From the NCBI RefSeq assembly GCF_008727735.1, contig NZ_CP044227.1, positions 2,739,001 through 2,803,000 on the forward strand: 64,000 nt of DNA, in the 5' to 3' direction. The DNA is from Flintibacter sp. KGMB00164 (GTDB lineage Bacteria > Bacillota > Clostridia > Oscillospirales > Oscillospiraceae). Shown piece after piece: positions 53,279 to 62,148 of the stretch. Under the pieces are notes generated by a model. That model saw only the letters and a list, made by a program, of their open reading frames with translations, was not told the DNA's origin and ran no database searches. A program made the translations under genes and the position numbers. Numbering within the stretch: position 1 is the stretch's first letter; each line of letters starts with the position of its first letter.

Positions 53279-53894
53279 GTTCTTTCCAGCGATGGAAAGA
53301 ACCAAAGATCGCCGGGGGACGCCTTCGGGGAACACTTCGCCTTCGGCGGTGTTCCCAGGCGGCTTGTCCCTACCCCCTCTGGCCCTTCGGTCCATCTCCC
53401 CCTGACAGGGGGAGTCGGCCCCTGGACCCCCGATTACGGGGGCGTGTCCCTTTGGGCATTTGATAAGTTTCGGCGGCCTAAGTTTTGACCGTGCGTTCCT
53501 CTCTTCTCAGCCCACAGGGGCCTTTTGCCATCAAAATTTTCAGGCTGTTATTTCTAGCGTACACCGCCTGGTACATCCCTTCCTGTTGGGTGCGGCGGTG
53601 GTCGAATTGCCGCCAGCTATTGCCCAGCCGCCCTGGCTCCGCCAGAGTAGGCGGTGTCCGTACAGCGCAGACACTTTAAATTTTCACCCGGTAGGGGCCT
53701 GTGCCCCCGAGGCAAGAAGGACCATACGGTCTTGTCTTTGCCCGCCGGACGAAATTGCCAAGAAAGCTGGAGGGCGTCCCCCGTAAATGGGGCCTGGGGG
53801 AAAGGTGACTATGAACACCCGCCTTAGGCGAGGTGTTCATCGGAGCCGTCCCCCAGCGATTCTTTGGTGACTTTCTGATCGCTCAGAAAGTCAC
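53279..53894 (-). repeat. Dispersed structured intergenic element, copy B (inverted relative to A)
   Basis: 616 bp bounded by hairpins GTTCTTTCC / GGAAAGAAC (53279-53302) and GTGACTTTCT / AGAAAGTCAC (53867-53894). Its reverse complement aligns with 32211-32770, with about 70 extra bases near 53350-53420. The internal hairpin GAACACC / GGTGTTC (53813-53838) differs from copy A (GAACGCC / GGCGTTC) by a compensatory G-C to A-T change, and the long-range ACACCGCCT (53561-53569) / AGGCGGTGT (53649-53657) pair is kept exactly. It begins 6 bases after the 1598-residue gene and ends about 60 bases before the next. Frames of 65-108 codons inside it are not conserved in copy A. Confidence 0.8.
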
Positions 53895-53955
53895 ATCGCC
53901 CCGTCGCCCGCAGGGCGGAACTCCCCCTCAAAATCTCACAACTAGGAGTAATACT

Positions 53956-55194
53956 ATGTTTTATTATTACGAAAAGGATGGAAAAATCCTGGCCTCCGAC
54001 CGCTCCGACCTGCCCTACACCCCCGTCACGCCCCGCGCCGGAGAGCCCATCTACTACCTGGTGGAGGGTGACCCCATCCTGGGCCGCGGCTCCTTTAAGG
54101 TGAACGCTCCCGGCCAGCTTCTGGCCCCCCACAGCTTGGAGGTGCTGGACGAGAGCCGCCTGCCCACCCTGGAGCTGGACGAGGCTCTCTCCGCCGCCCT
54201 GGAGGCAGGACAGCTCACCGCCGTGAACACCGGACGCATGGGCTGGGAGTCCATCTTCACCGCCGCTCCCAACAGCGGAAAGAAGCGGGTCCACATCCTG
54301 GCTATCGGCGACGTGGGCTCCACCCTGCTCACCGGTTTGAAGCTGCTGGGCGGGGACGTGATCTCCACCATCGGCATCTGCGACCTCTCCGACCAGATCA
54401 CCGCCCGGTGGGAATTTGAGATGGGGCAAATTAACCTCCCCTGGGACTACAATGCCTTCCCCGACGTGGAGGTGGTCAAGCCCGAAAACCTCTTCGACTG
54501 CGACGTATTTGTCTTTGTGGCCTCCAAGGGGATCCCGCCGGTAGGCTCCCAGGTGAAGGACGTGCGCATGGCCCAGTTTGAGAACAACGCCGCCATCGTC
54601 AAGACCTACGCCCGTATGGCCCGGAAGGCCAACTTCCAGGGCCTGTGGTGCGCCGTGTCCGACCCGGTGGATCCCCTGGCCAAGACCGCCTATCTGGAGA
54701 GCAACAAGGACGAGGATGGCAACTGGGACGGCAAGGGTCTGCGGCCTGAACAGGTCCAGGGCTACGGCCTTGGCGTCATGAACGCCCGGGCGGCCTACTT
54801 TGCCAAGAAGGACGAGAAGCTCTCCTCCTTCCTCACCGAGGGCCGCTCCTTCGGCCCCCACGGCACCGGCCTGTTTATTGCTAACTCCATTGAGAACTAC
54901 AACGAGGAAATTTCCCAGGAACTGACCCACAAGACGGTCACCGCCAACCTGGTCATGCGGGAGATCGGCTTTAAGCCCTACGTGGCTCCCGCCCTGTCCT
55001 CCGGCGCCCTGTCCATCCTGCTCACCCTGCGGGGCGAGTGGCACTGCGGCTCCGTCTTCCTGGACGGCATCTTCATGGGCTGCAAGAACCGCTACACCCC
55101 CGCTGGCGTGGAGACCGAGCTGCTGCCCCACATCCCCGATCCCCTGTTTGCCCACATCCGGGAGGCCGCTGACCATTTGAAGACCATCCTGTAA
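53956..55194 (+). CDS. Lactate/malate dehydrogenase-like protein
   Basis: 412 residues, about 100 longer than ordinary LDH. An N-terminal domain of about 110 residues (FYYYEKDGKILASDRSDLPY) precedes a Rossmann fold with IGDVGSTLLTGLKLLG (residues about 117-132). FVFVASKGIPPVGSQVKDVR corresponds to the LDH loop region, and WCAVSDPVDPLAKTAYLE mimics the NPVD segment. The catalytic Asp/His pair of LDH is not evident to me, although FGPHGTGLF lies where the active-site His region would be. Product unknown. AGGAG precedes ATG 53956; the flavoprotein follows after 38 bases, so the two are likely one operon. Confidence 0.7.
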   Translation: MFYYYEKDGKILASDRSDLPYTPVTPRAGEPIYYLVEGDPILGRGSFKVNAPGQLLAPHSLEVLDESRLPTLELDEALSAALEAGQLTAVNTGRMGWESIFTAAPNSGKKRVHILAIGDVGSTLLTGLKLLGGDVISTIGICDLSDQITARWEFEMGQINLPWDYNAFPDVEVVKPENLFDCDVFVFVASKGIPPVGSQVKDVRMAQFENNAAIVKTYARMARKANFQGLWCAVSDPVDPLAKTAYLESNKDEDGNWDGKGLRPEQVQGYGLGVMNARAAYFAKKDEKLSSFLTEGRSFGPHGTGLFIANSIENYNEEISQELTHKTVTANLVMREIGFKPYVAPALSSGALSILLTLRGEWHCGSVFLDGIFMGCKNRYTPAGVETELLPHIPDPLFAHIREAADHLKTIL

Positions 55195-55232
55195 TCTCCC
55201 CCGCAATTCTACTTTTCTCAGAAGGTGAGTGT

Positions 55233-56294
55233 ATGTCCCTGACTGTACTCTATCCCACCCTCCCCAACACGGTGGACCAAGCTCGGCTGGACCGGGTGCT
55301 GGACCGTGCTCTGGCAGGCCGGGAGGTTCGGCTCGTCCGCCGGGCTGAGGACCTCTCTCAGCTCCAGGGGGAGCGTATCCTGTTTGCCCTGTCTCTGGAC
55401 GAGGCCGGACAGAATTTTGAGTATTATCGGATGCTCTCCCGGCTGCGCCGGGAGCCGGAGCTGCTGGAGAGCTGCACCGGCGGCCTCGTTGTGGACGGCC
55501 CTGGAGAGCTCTACACCAAGTCCACGGCGGCAGAGCTGGCCCTGGCCATGAACCGTGCCGGGTGCGCCCTGCTGGGCCGCCCCCTGGTGGAGGCCACCGG
55601 CTCCCTGGCCAACTTCCGCATCCAGGCCAAAAATCTGGGCACCGACCTGGCCGGAGCCTATGAGGCCGCGGTAGCGGACACCGCCCAGCGGCTGGAGCAT
55701 GAGGTCTTTGCCCGCCACGTTCGGCCCAAGCTGCTGGTGCTCCACGCCTCCAGCCACCACACCTCCAACACCATGGCCCTGTGGAGTGCCCTGCACCAGC
55801 GCCTGGGGGACAACTGGGACGTCACGGAGATCGGTCTGCGCAACGGCACCCTGTCCGACTGCGCCGGCTGCCCCTACACCATGTGTCTCCACTTCGGCGA
55901 GCGGGGCGGCTGCTTCTATGGCGGCGTGATGCAGGAGGAGGTCTACCCCGCCGTGCGCTCTGCCGACGCACTGCTCCTTCTGTGCCCCAACTATAATGAC
56001 GCTCTCTCCGCCAACCTCACCGCCTGCATTAACCGCCTCACCGCTCTCTTCCGGCAGACCCGCTTTTATCACAAGGCGGTCTTTGCCCTGGTGGTGTCGG
56101 GCTACTCAGGCTGCGATACGGTAGCGCGACAGGTTATCTCCGCTATGAGCATGAACAAATCCTTCTACCTGCCCCCCCGCTTCGCCCTCATGGCTACCGC
56201 CAATGATCCCGGCGAGGCTATGGCTGCCCCGGATATCAACCAGCGGCTGGATCAATTTGCAGAAACCATGCGCCGAACTTTGGTGCAGGAATAA
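55233..56294 (+). CDS. Flavodoxin-like NAD(P)H-dependent oxidoreductase with N-terminal extension
   Basis: 353 residues. The second half is an NADPH-dependent FMN reductase fold: KLLVLHASSHHTSNTMALWS (about 166-185) is the FMN-phosphate loop, and CAGCPYTMCLHFGERGGCFY (about 210-229) is a cysteine cluster like that of iron-sulfur flavoproteins. LLLLCPNYNDALSANLTACI follows. The first 160 residues are an unrelated alpha/beta domain (GRPLVEATGSLANFRIQAKN). It probably transfers electrons with the LDH-like protein encoded just upstream; partners and substrate are not known. Confidence 0.75.
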   Translation: MSLTVLYPTLPNTVDQARLDRVLDRALAGREVRLVRRAEDLSQLQGERILFALSLDEAGQNFEYYRMLSRLRREPELLESCTGGLVVDGPGELYTKSTAAELALAMNRAGCALLGRPLVEATGSLANFRIQAKNLGTDLAGAYEAAVADTAQRLEHEVFARHVRPKLLVLHASSHHTSNTMALWSALHQRLGDNWDVTEIGLRNGTLSDCAGCPYTMCLHFGERGGCFYGGVMQEEVYPAVRSADALLLLCPNYNDALSANLTACINRLTALFRQTRFYHKAVFALVVSGYSGCDTVARQVISAMSMNKSFYLPPRFALMATANDPGEAMAAPDINQRLDQFAETMRRTLVQE

Positions 56295-56299
56295 GTACA

Positions 56300-56340
56300 A
56301 CAAAATGACCTCTATCCCACAGGGATAGAGGTCATTTTGT
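56300..56340. terminator. Bidirectional terminator between the flavoprotein and M23 genes
   Basis: A perfect 19-bp stem: ACAAAATGACCTCTATCCC (56300-56318) and GGGATAGAGGTCATTTTGT (56322-56340) around ACA, with T-rich ends on both strands. The last base is within the M23 stop codon. Confidence 0.9.
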
Positions 56341-57071
56341 CAAAGCTGGTCGGGCAGCAGGGTGACCGGGTCCACGGCCTCCCCCTCCTTGGTCATCTCC
56401 AGGTGCAGGTGGGGCTCCATGGCGCTCTCGGCAATGGCGGTCTCACCCACCGCGCCGATCTCCGCGCCGGTATCCACCGTGTCACCCACCGCCACCAGGG
56501 GGTCGGCGGCCAGGTTGGAGTAGGTGCTGATTACCCCGTCCGGGTGCTCGATCACTACGGTGACTCCCATCATGGGGTCCTCATACACCTCGCTCACCGT
56601 ACCCTCTCCGGCGGCCCAGACCTTGCGCCCCACCTCTGCGGCGATGTCTACCCCCGCGTGGGTGCGCCAGTCTCCCATGGTCTGGTCATAGGACAGGGTC
56701 TCCACGGCAAAGCCCCGCAGCAGTTCTCCCTTCACCGGCCAAGTGTACACCACGTCCCGGGTGGTCTGGTCCTGAGCCTGGGTCTGAGGCAGGGCCTCAG
56801 GATCGTCCTTCTCCTCCTGGACGGCGGACTGCTTTTCCGGAGTCTTTTCCGCAGGCGTCTCCGCCTTGGGCGGCGTCTGGGCGCTGCTGTCAGGCAGTAC
56901 CACGGTGGGGTTGCCGGTTACGGCCTGATCGTCGATTTCGCCGCCCCCGCTGACGGAGCGGATCAAATAATAGCCCGAAATTCCCATTGCGGCCACGCAC
57001 AGGAAAAGGACGATGTAAAATCCTTTCCCCAGCAGAAAGTCCCCCAGCTTTTTCCATCGATTTTGGTTCAA
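56340..57071 (-). CDS. SpoIIQ-like M23 peptidase-domain membrane protein
   Basis: 243 residues: a short cytoplasmic N-terminus, one transmembrane helix (about 18-38, GFYIVLFLCVAAMGISGYYL), a Pro/Glu/Gln-rich linker (about 60-105), then a LytM/M23 domain with THAGVDIA (zinc-ligand His and Asp region) and EPHLHLEM (HxH). Single-pass M23 proteins of this layout include SpoIIQ, which with SpoIIIAH links the spore membranes during engulfment; spoIIIA genes are not in the window. Start TTG 57071 is chosen because GGAGG lies 8 bases upstream; the earlier GTG 57080 overlaps the ribosome-binding site itself. Confidence 0.82.
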   Translation of the reverse strand: MNQNRWKKLGDFLLGKGFYIVLFLCVAAMGISGYYLIRSVSGGGEIDDQAVTGNPTVVLPDSSAQTPPKAETPAEKTPEKQSAVQEEKDDPEALPQTQAQDQTTRDVVYTWPVKGELLRGFAVETLSYDQTMGDWRTHAGVDIAAEVGRKVWAAGEGTVSEVYEDPMMGVTVVIEHPDGVISTYSNLAADPLVAVGDTVDTGAEIGAVGETAIAESAMEPHLHLEMTKEGEAVDPVTLLPDQL

Positions 57072-57214
57072 GGAAACCACCTCCGAAGCCTATTGTGGAC
57101 AGACTTATCCCAGCATATACCTGGGGGACAAAACTTTTTCTTCCATAGACGGCGGGCCGGAAGCTGTGGTATACTTTCCAAAACGAATCCCAACACAGAA
57201 GAAAGGGTTTTATC

Positions 57215-58474
57215 ATGTATCGAAGCATTACACTGCCCAACGGCGCCCGCATTCTCACCCAGCGCATCCCCGGTGTGCGCTCTGCCGCCCTGGGCTTTTT
57301 TGTGGGAGCTGGCTCCCGCCACGAGTTGGCCTCGGAAAACGGCGCCGCCCACTTCATTGAGCATATGTCCTTCAAAGGCACCGCCACCCGCTCCGCCGGA
57401 GACCTGGCCCGGGAGATGGACGCCATCGGCGGCCAGGTAAACGCCTACACCACCAAGGAGCACACCTGCTACTACGCCCGCTGTCTGGACAGCCACCTGG
57501 ACCGGGCAGTGGATCTGCTGTGCGACATGCTCTTTGCCTCCCGCTTTGACCAGCGGGACGTGGAGGTGGAGCGGGGCGTCATTCTGGAGGAGATCGGCAT
57601 GTACGAGGACACCCCCGAGGACCTGTGCGCCGAGCGGCTGTCCATGGCGGTGTACAAGGGCGACTCCCTGGGCCGGCCCATTCTGGGCCGGGCTTCCACC
57701 CTGGAGAAGATGACGGGCGAGTGGCTGCGCCAGTGGCAGCAGGAGCACTACCGTCCCCAGGCCATGGTGGTCTCTCTGGCGGGCAGCTTCACCCAGCAGC
57801 ATGTGGACGCTCTGGCCCAGCGTCTGTCCGCCCTGCCCCAAGGTCCCACCTCCCCCGGCCGTCAGGCCTACTACCGCAGCGCCGTCACCGTGCGGAAAAA
57901 GGCCATTGAGCAAAACCATCTGATTCTGGCCTTCCCAGGCCTGTCCTACCTGGACGAGCGGCGCTATCAGCTGCTGCTGCTCAACTCCATTCTGGGCGGC
58001 GGCTGCTCCTCCCGGCTGTTCCAGCAGCTGCGGGAGCAGCGGGGTCTGTGCTACTCCGTGTATTCCTACGTCTCCGACCACGCCGACACCGGCTTTCTGG
58101 GTATCTACACTGGCCTAAGCCGGGAGCAGGAGGAGCCCGCCCTGGAGACGGTGCGCGCCATTGTCTCCCAACTGGCGGACCAGGGTCCCTCCCAGGAGGA
58201 GCTGGACCGCGCCCGGGAACAGGCCAAGGCCAACATCCTCATGGGGCTGGAGTCGGTCCAGGCCCGGATGAGCCACCTGGGCAGTTCCATGCTGCTCTAT
58301 GGCCGGGTGCGGGAGCCGGAGGAGCTGCTGGCGGCCTATGACCAGGTCACCCGGGAGGACCTGCGCACCCTCAGCCAGGAGATCTTCACCTTCCCCCGGG
58401 CCTCCCTGTCCGCGGTGGGCCGGGTGCGCTCCGGCGAAGAGTACACCAACTGGCTGGAACACGGCACTTTTTAA
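57215..58474 (+). CDS. M16 family zinc peptidase (processing-protease type)
   Basis: 419 residues, pitrilysin family. The inverted zinc motif HxxEH is H46-F-I-E49-H50 in GAAHFIEHMSFKGTATRSAG, with the third ligand Glu in VERGVILEEIGMYEDTPED. The C-terminal half has the second M16 domain with GGGCSSRLFQQLREQRGLCY, the substrate-binding R/Y block. Similar to YmxG/PepR of Bacillus and mitochondrial processing peptidase beta. Its location next to a sporulation-type gene may be incidental. GAAAGGG precedes the ATG. Confidence 0.93.
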   Translation: MYRSITLPNGARILTQRIPGVRSAALGFFVGAGSRHELASENGAAHFIEHMSFKGTATRSAGDLAREMDAIGGQVNAYTTKEHTCYYARCLDSHLDRAVDLLCDMLFASRFDQRDVEVERGVILEEIGMYEDTPEDLCAERLSMAVYKGDSLGRPILGRASTLEKMTGEWLRQWQQEHYRPQAMVVSLAGSFTQQHVDALAQRLSALPQGPTSPGRQAYYRSAVTVRKKAIEQNHLILAFPGLSYLDERRYQLLLLNSILGGGCSSRLFQQLREQRGLCYSVYSYVSDHADTGFLGIYTGLSREQEEPALETVRAIVSQLADQGPSQEELDRAREQAKANILMGLESVQARMSHLGSSMLLYGRVREPEELLAAYDQVTREDLRTLSQEIFTFPRASLSAVGRVRSGEEYTNWLEHGTF

Positions 58475-58490
58475 CCTGTCACATACAAAA

Positions 58491-58516
58491 CAAGGCCGCC
58501 CAGATGGGCGGCCTTG
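58491..58516. terminator. Bidirectional terminator between the M16 and VWA genes
   Basis: CAAGGCCGCCCA (58491-58502) pairs with TGGGCGGCCTTG (58505-58516) around GA. It is convergent and 5 bases from the VWA-gene stop. Confidence 0.75.
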
Positions 58517-58520
58517 TTCG

Positions 58521-60242
58521 TTATAAGCGGTCTCCGGCGGTCAGGCGGCCCTGGATGAGGCGGCTGACCGTCTGGGCCAGGAAGGACACTCCGGGCAGGC
58601 GCACCACCTCCCGGCCGTAGATCTGCCGGGCGGCGGGCAGTTCCCGCTCCCCACCGGTGTAGATGCACACCACCTCCACCCCCTTCTTCCGCAGAGCCGC
58701 CGCCTCCTGGGCGGCATCCTTTACCCCCAGCACCCCGCTGTAATCCCGGTTTCCGTGGAGCAGGCTGTTGCTGGGGATTTTTTGGTCGTCATTGGGGCTG
58801 GCGTCGGAGAGGACGATGAGCAGCCGCCGGCCTTCCTCCTTGTTCCGGTCCAGCAGCCAGCCCATGGCCCGCAGGGCCAGGCCGTCCCGGTTCCACCCGG
58901 CAGCGGCATAATCAAAGATCTTCTCGTCCGCTCCCTTATCCTGGTAGTCCCGGTAGACACGCAGTACCGTGCAGCCGCTGACGCTGCAAAAGGAGCTCAC
59001 CCGCACCGGGATCTGGCACCGGCCCAGGCTGGCGGCGATGAGGTAGGCCTGGGCGGCCAGCTTCTCCTGCTGGCCGTTCTGGGATGCCGAGCCGTCCAGC
59101 AGCAGGTCCACCCACAGTTCCCCCGGCTCCCGGGTCTGGCGGCGGGCAAAGATCTGCTCCTCCCCCAGGGCCGCGCCCCGCCAGGCTGTCTGAGGCCGAA
59201 GGCGGCCCCACCGGCTGGAGCTGTCGTTCTCCTCCCGCTGGAGCAGGAGGGTATTCTCCAGCGCCTGGGACAGTCTGGCCATAGCCAGGCGGTACTGGCC
59301 CTTGTGTTCTTCAAAATAGGCGCGGTTTTTCTGCCGCTGGAGCTCAAACAGGGCCCGCTCCCGGGCGCATGCCCCCTTTACCGGGCGAGAGATGGGGGCT
59401 CCCTTAGTAAAGTGGAGGCGGCAGTTCCGGTGGTCTCCGGTGCACAGTTCCTGCTCTGCCTGGGCCAGCTCTCCCGGGGAGAGCAGACTGGCTCCAAAAC
59501 ATCCCTCCACATAGTCCCGCAGCACCCGCTCCCGGGTCTTGGTCTGCCAGAAGGGGCTCAGCCGCTTTTTCCCCAGCAGGCCGCCTCCCTGGCCCTTGCT
59601 CTCTCCCGGGCCGCTGAGCCGCCTCAGGGCGTCTCCCCGGTTCCGGCCGGGCTGCCAGGCGGCAAAAAAGCTGCGGTCCACCCGGCTGCTGCCCAGCTGG
59701 TCCAACGTGCTGCGCCGGGGACGGCGGTACCACTGGTACAGCAGGTCCTCCACCCCCTGGCGCACCTGATCCCCGCTCCAGGTTTGAGGAAATTCCAGTT
59801 GGTCCAGCACAGCCTTCTCCCGGGAGCTCTCCCGGTGGGGCTGGTCCAAAGCCCGTGCCCACCAGCACCCCCGCAGACTCTCCCCCTCATTCCGGTCCTG
59901 GGGCGCGGGGAGCCGGGCCAAAGCCTGAGCGGCGTAGTCCCGGCGCAGCGCTTGGAGAGCGGGGCGCTCCTCCTGCCACCGCAGGGCGAGACAGCGCTCC
60001 AGCCCCATCCACAGCAAGTCGCTGTACAGCGCTCCCCGGGCGCTGCCCTCAAAGGAGCGCAGCAGGGGCTCCAGAGTCTCCTGCCACCCCTCTCGCTGGG
60101 CCAGGCCCACGATGGTATTGAGGTACACCGGCGCCCGGCCATCCGGCCCTATGGCCCGGTACCAGGGGTGCAGTTGGTAGTCCCCCGCTCCGTTCCACAC
60201 CTGGTTGTCCGCCCGGCGCGCCTCCATCTCCCGGCGGTCCAT
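58521..60242 (-). CDS. VWA-domain protein, partner of a MoxR-type ATPase
   Basis: 573 residues. The C-terminal third is a von Willebrand A domain with the MIDAS motif LLLDGSASQNG (about 375-385) and the downstream metal region LLIVLSDASPNDD. The N-terminal 350 residues are Arg/Gln/Trp-rich, mostly helical, with no motif I recognise. Such proteins act with MoxR/CbbQ/NorQ ATPases to activate metalloenzymes or assemble complexes, as in CbbQ-CbbO and NorQ-NorD; the client here is unknown. Its ATG is 1 base beyond the ATPase stop, so the pair is co-translated. Confidence 0.85.
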   Translation of the reverse strand: MDRREMEARRADNQVWNGAGDYQLHPWYRAIGPDGRAPVYLNTIVGLAQREGWQETLEPLLRSFEGSARGALYSDLLWMGLERCLALRWQEERPALQALRRDYAAQALARLPAPQDRNEGESLRGCWWARALDQPHRESSREKAVLDQLEFPQTWSGDQVRQGVEDLLYQWYRRPRRSTLDQLGSSRVDRSFFAAWQPGRNRGDALRRLSGPGESKGQGGGLLGKKRLSPFWQTKTRERVLRDYVEGCFGASLLSPGELAQAEQELCTGDHRNCRLHFTKGAPISRPVKGACARERALFELQRQKNRAYFEEHKGQYRLAMARLSQALENTLLLQREENDSSSRWGRLRPQTAWRGAALGEEQIFARRQTREPGELWVDLLLDGSASQNGQQEKLAAQAYLIAASLGRCQIPVRVSSFCSVSGCTVLRVYRDYQDKGADEKIFDYAAAGWNRDGLALRAMGWLLDRNKEEGRRLLIVLSDASPNDDQKIPSNSLLHGNRDYSGVLGVKDAAQEAAALRKKGVEVVCIYTGGERELPAARQIYGREVVRLPGVSFLAQTVSRLIQGRLTAGDRL

Positions 60243-60243
60243 C

Positions 60244-61164
60244 TCAGTCCTCCATCAGCTGGCCCCGGCATGCTTCCCGGGGGATGCGGGCGGCGATCAC
60301 ATCGGCGGCCAGCTGCCGCTCATAGGGGTCAAAGGCCTTGTTCACCAGCCCCAGCTCCAGAGCCTGCCCGGCGGTGAGGCCATGCTCGATAAGCCGCAGA
60401 GCGGCCAGCAGTCCACGCAGATCCAGGGTGCGGGTGGAGATTTCCCCGCTCTGGCACTTGTCCCGCAGGTCCTGGAACAGGGCGGCAAACTGCCCCACCC
60501 ACTTGCTTTTTAGATGGGGAAAGGCCCGGCGCAGCAGCTTTTCCAGGTCCTCCTGGGCGATCACCGGCATATCCACCACCGCAAAGCGGGACACCAGGGC
60601 CTCGTTGAGCTCCCGGGTGCCGGCGTAGCCGTAGTTCATAGTGCCGATAAACCGGGCGGCATCGTCCAGAGGGACAGGGCGGTAGCCCGGCACGTCAAGG
60701 ACCCGGCGGAAATCCAGGGCGGCGTGGAGCACGGCCAGGGCCTCATTTTTGGCCATATTCACCTCGTCCAGTACGCCAAAGCCCCCCAGGCGGGCACACT
60801 GGCACACCGGTCCCTCCCGGAACACCACCTCGCCCTCCTTCAGGGTATCTGCCCCGATGAGGGAGGCCGCGTCGATATTTACATACATGGACACATTCCA
60901 CACCGGGCGTCCAAAGGCGGCGGCCAGATTTTCCGCCAGGACATTTTTCCCGGTGGCTTTCGGGCCGGAGAGGAGCAGGTTTTCCCCGCACAGCAGAGCA
61001 GTGGCCGCGGCCTGCCATACCTCCCGGCCGTAGTACAGCAGCTTGGGCCGGATCAGCCGTCCCTGTGCCTCCTGGGGCACCGGGTGCTCCGCCCGAAAGG
61101 CCCGAATGGCCTCCAGCAGCCCCCGGTCTATCCCCTCCTGTTCCAGTTCCTCAAAGAGCTCCAT
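60244..61164 (-). CDS. MoxR/CbbQ/NorQ-like AAA+ ATPase
   Basis: 306 residues. Walker A GPKATGKNV (about 80-88), Walker B FGVLDEVNMAKNEAL (the usual DE followed by VN), sensor-1 FIGTMNYGYAGTRELNEALV, and Arg finger region VSRFAVVDMP. The family remodels or activates client proteins with a VWA partner, encoded directly downstream. ATG 61164 follows GGAGGCGAGGAGC. It overlaps the trmO end by 14 bases. Confidence 0.9.
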   Translation of the reverse strand: MELFEELEQEGIDRGLLEAIRAFRAEHPVPQEAQGRLIRPKLLYYGREVWQAAATALLCGENLLLSGPKATGKNVLAENLAAAFGRPVWNVSMYVNIDAASLIGADTLKEGEVVFREGPVCQCARLGGFGVLDEVNMAKNEALAVLHAALDFRRVLDVPGYRPVPLDDAARFIGTMNYGYAGTRELNEALVSRFAVVDMPVIAQEDLEKLLRRAFPHLKSKWVGQFAALFQDLRDKCQSGEISTRTLDLRGLLAALRLIEHGLTAGQALELGLVNKAFDPYERQLAADVIAARIPREACRGQLMED

Positions 61165-61870
61165 GCTCCTCGCCTCCTGATTTGCTTGCTGTAATCTCCC
61201 GCACATGGAGGACCGGCTCTTCCACCGTAAAGCGCACCTCCAGCCCTCCGAAGGCCATGCCGTACACCCGCTCCGGGTCGTGCTGATAGGTGGGGCGTGG
61301 GTCCTGGGCCAGCACGCCGATCAGCGCCTCCCGCAGTTCCTCCGGCACCTGAGCGAGCAGTTCCGGGGGGATATCCACCTCCAGGGTGGCCTCCTTGGGC
61401 GCGCTGGCAAAGCCTCCCACCGCCTGAGGACGGCAGTCGGCGTAGGGGATATAAGGCTTGATATCATAGATGGGACTGCCATCCATCAGATCGGCCCCGG
61501 TAACATGGATCACCGGTCCCTGAGGGGTGTGCAGTTCCACCCCTTCCAGCCCCACGCAGCTCAGCCCGATGGGATTGGGCCGGAACGGAGAACGGGTGGC
61601 AAAGACCCCCATGCGGGTATTGCCCCCCAGACGAGGCGGGCGCACCGTGGGCGACCAGTCCTTGCGCACCGCCTGGGAAAACTGCCAGATGAGCCACAGG
61701 TGAGAAAATCCCTCCAGCCCCCGCAGGGCGTCGGGATTGCGGTACTCCGGCTCAAAGACAATGGTGGCTTTCAGCTCCTCCACCAGGCCGCTCTGCCGCG
61801 GGATACCAAACTTGGTGGGGAAGTCGCTGTGGATGCGGGCGATAATATGTAAGGCACTCTGTTCTGCCAT
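61151..61870 (-). CDS. trmO: tRNA m6t6A37 methyltransferase TrmO (TsaA)
   Basis: 239 residues, TsaA/TrmO family: SAM-dependent N6-methylation of t6A37 in some tRNAs. Signature segments: ARIHSDFPTKFGIPRQSGLV, LEGFSHLWLIWQFSQ, MGVFATRSPFRPNPIGLSCV and GADLMDGSPIYDIKPYIPYA. The C-terminal extension (about 175-239, with RPTYQHDPERVYGM) is typical of the long form. AAAGGAG precedes the ATG. First gene of a three-gene operon with the MoxR ATPase and VWA protein, a pairing with no obvious logic. Confidence 0.93.
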   Translation of the reverse strand: MAEQSALHIIARIHSDFPTKFGIPRQSGLVEELKATIVFEPEYRNPDALRGLEGFSHLWLIWQFSQAVRKDWSPTVRPPRLGGNTRMGVFATRSPFRPNPIGLSCVGLEGVELHTPQGPVIHVTGADLMDGSPIYDIKPYIPYADCRPQAVGGFASAPKEATLEVDIPPELLAQVPEELREALIGVLAQDPRPTYQHDPERVYGMAFGGLEVRFTVEEPVLHVREITASKSGGEEHGAL

Positions 61871-61935
61871 GGTAAACTCCTTTTCTATTCACAGGCCGGG
61901 ACGGTTTTCCCGCCCCGGGCGTTTGATCTGCCTCC

Positions 61936-61964
61936 ATTGTACCGAGTCTCTTCTGGGATTGCAA
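61936..61964 (-). promoter_or_regulatory. Promoter of the trmO-MoxR-VWA operon
   Basis: Minus strand TTGCAA (61959-61964), 17-base spacer, TACAAT (61936-61941), about 66 bases before the trmO ATG. Confidence 0.75.
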
Positions 61965-62148
61965 GGACTACCAGGCGGCCATTCCCCACCGGCCGGACGC
62001 ATGTTTGGACGCAGACACCAGGCCCAACGCCGCCTTCTCTGGTGCTGACAGATGCCCGCTGTTGTGCTATTCTTTTAGTTAGATTTAAAGTTTTTGCGGT
62101 ATGCTGAACATCATAGACTTCTTACCATCTGGAAGGAGGCGCGTAAAG

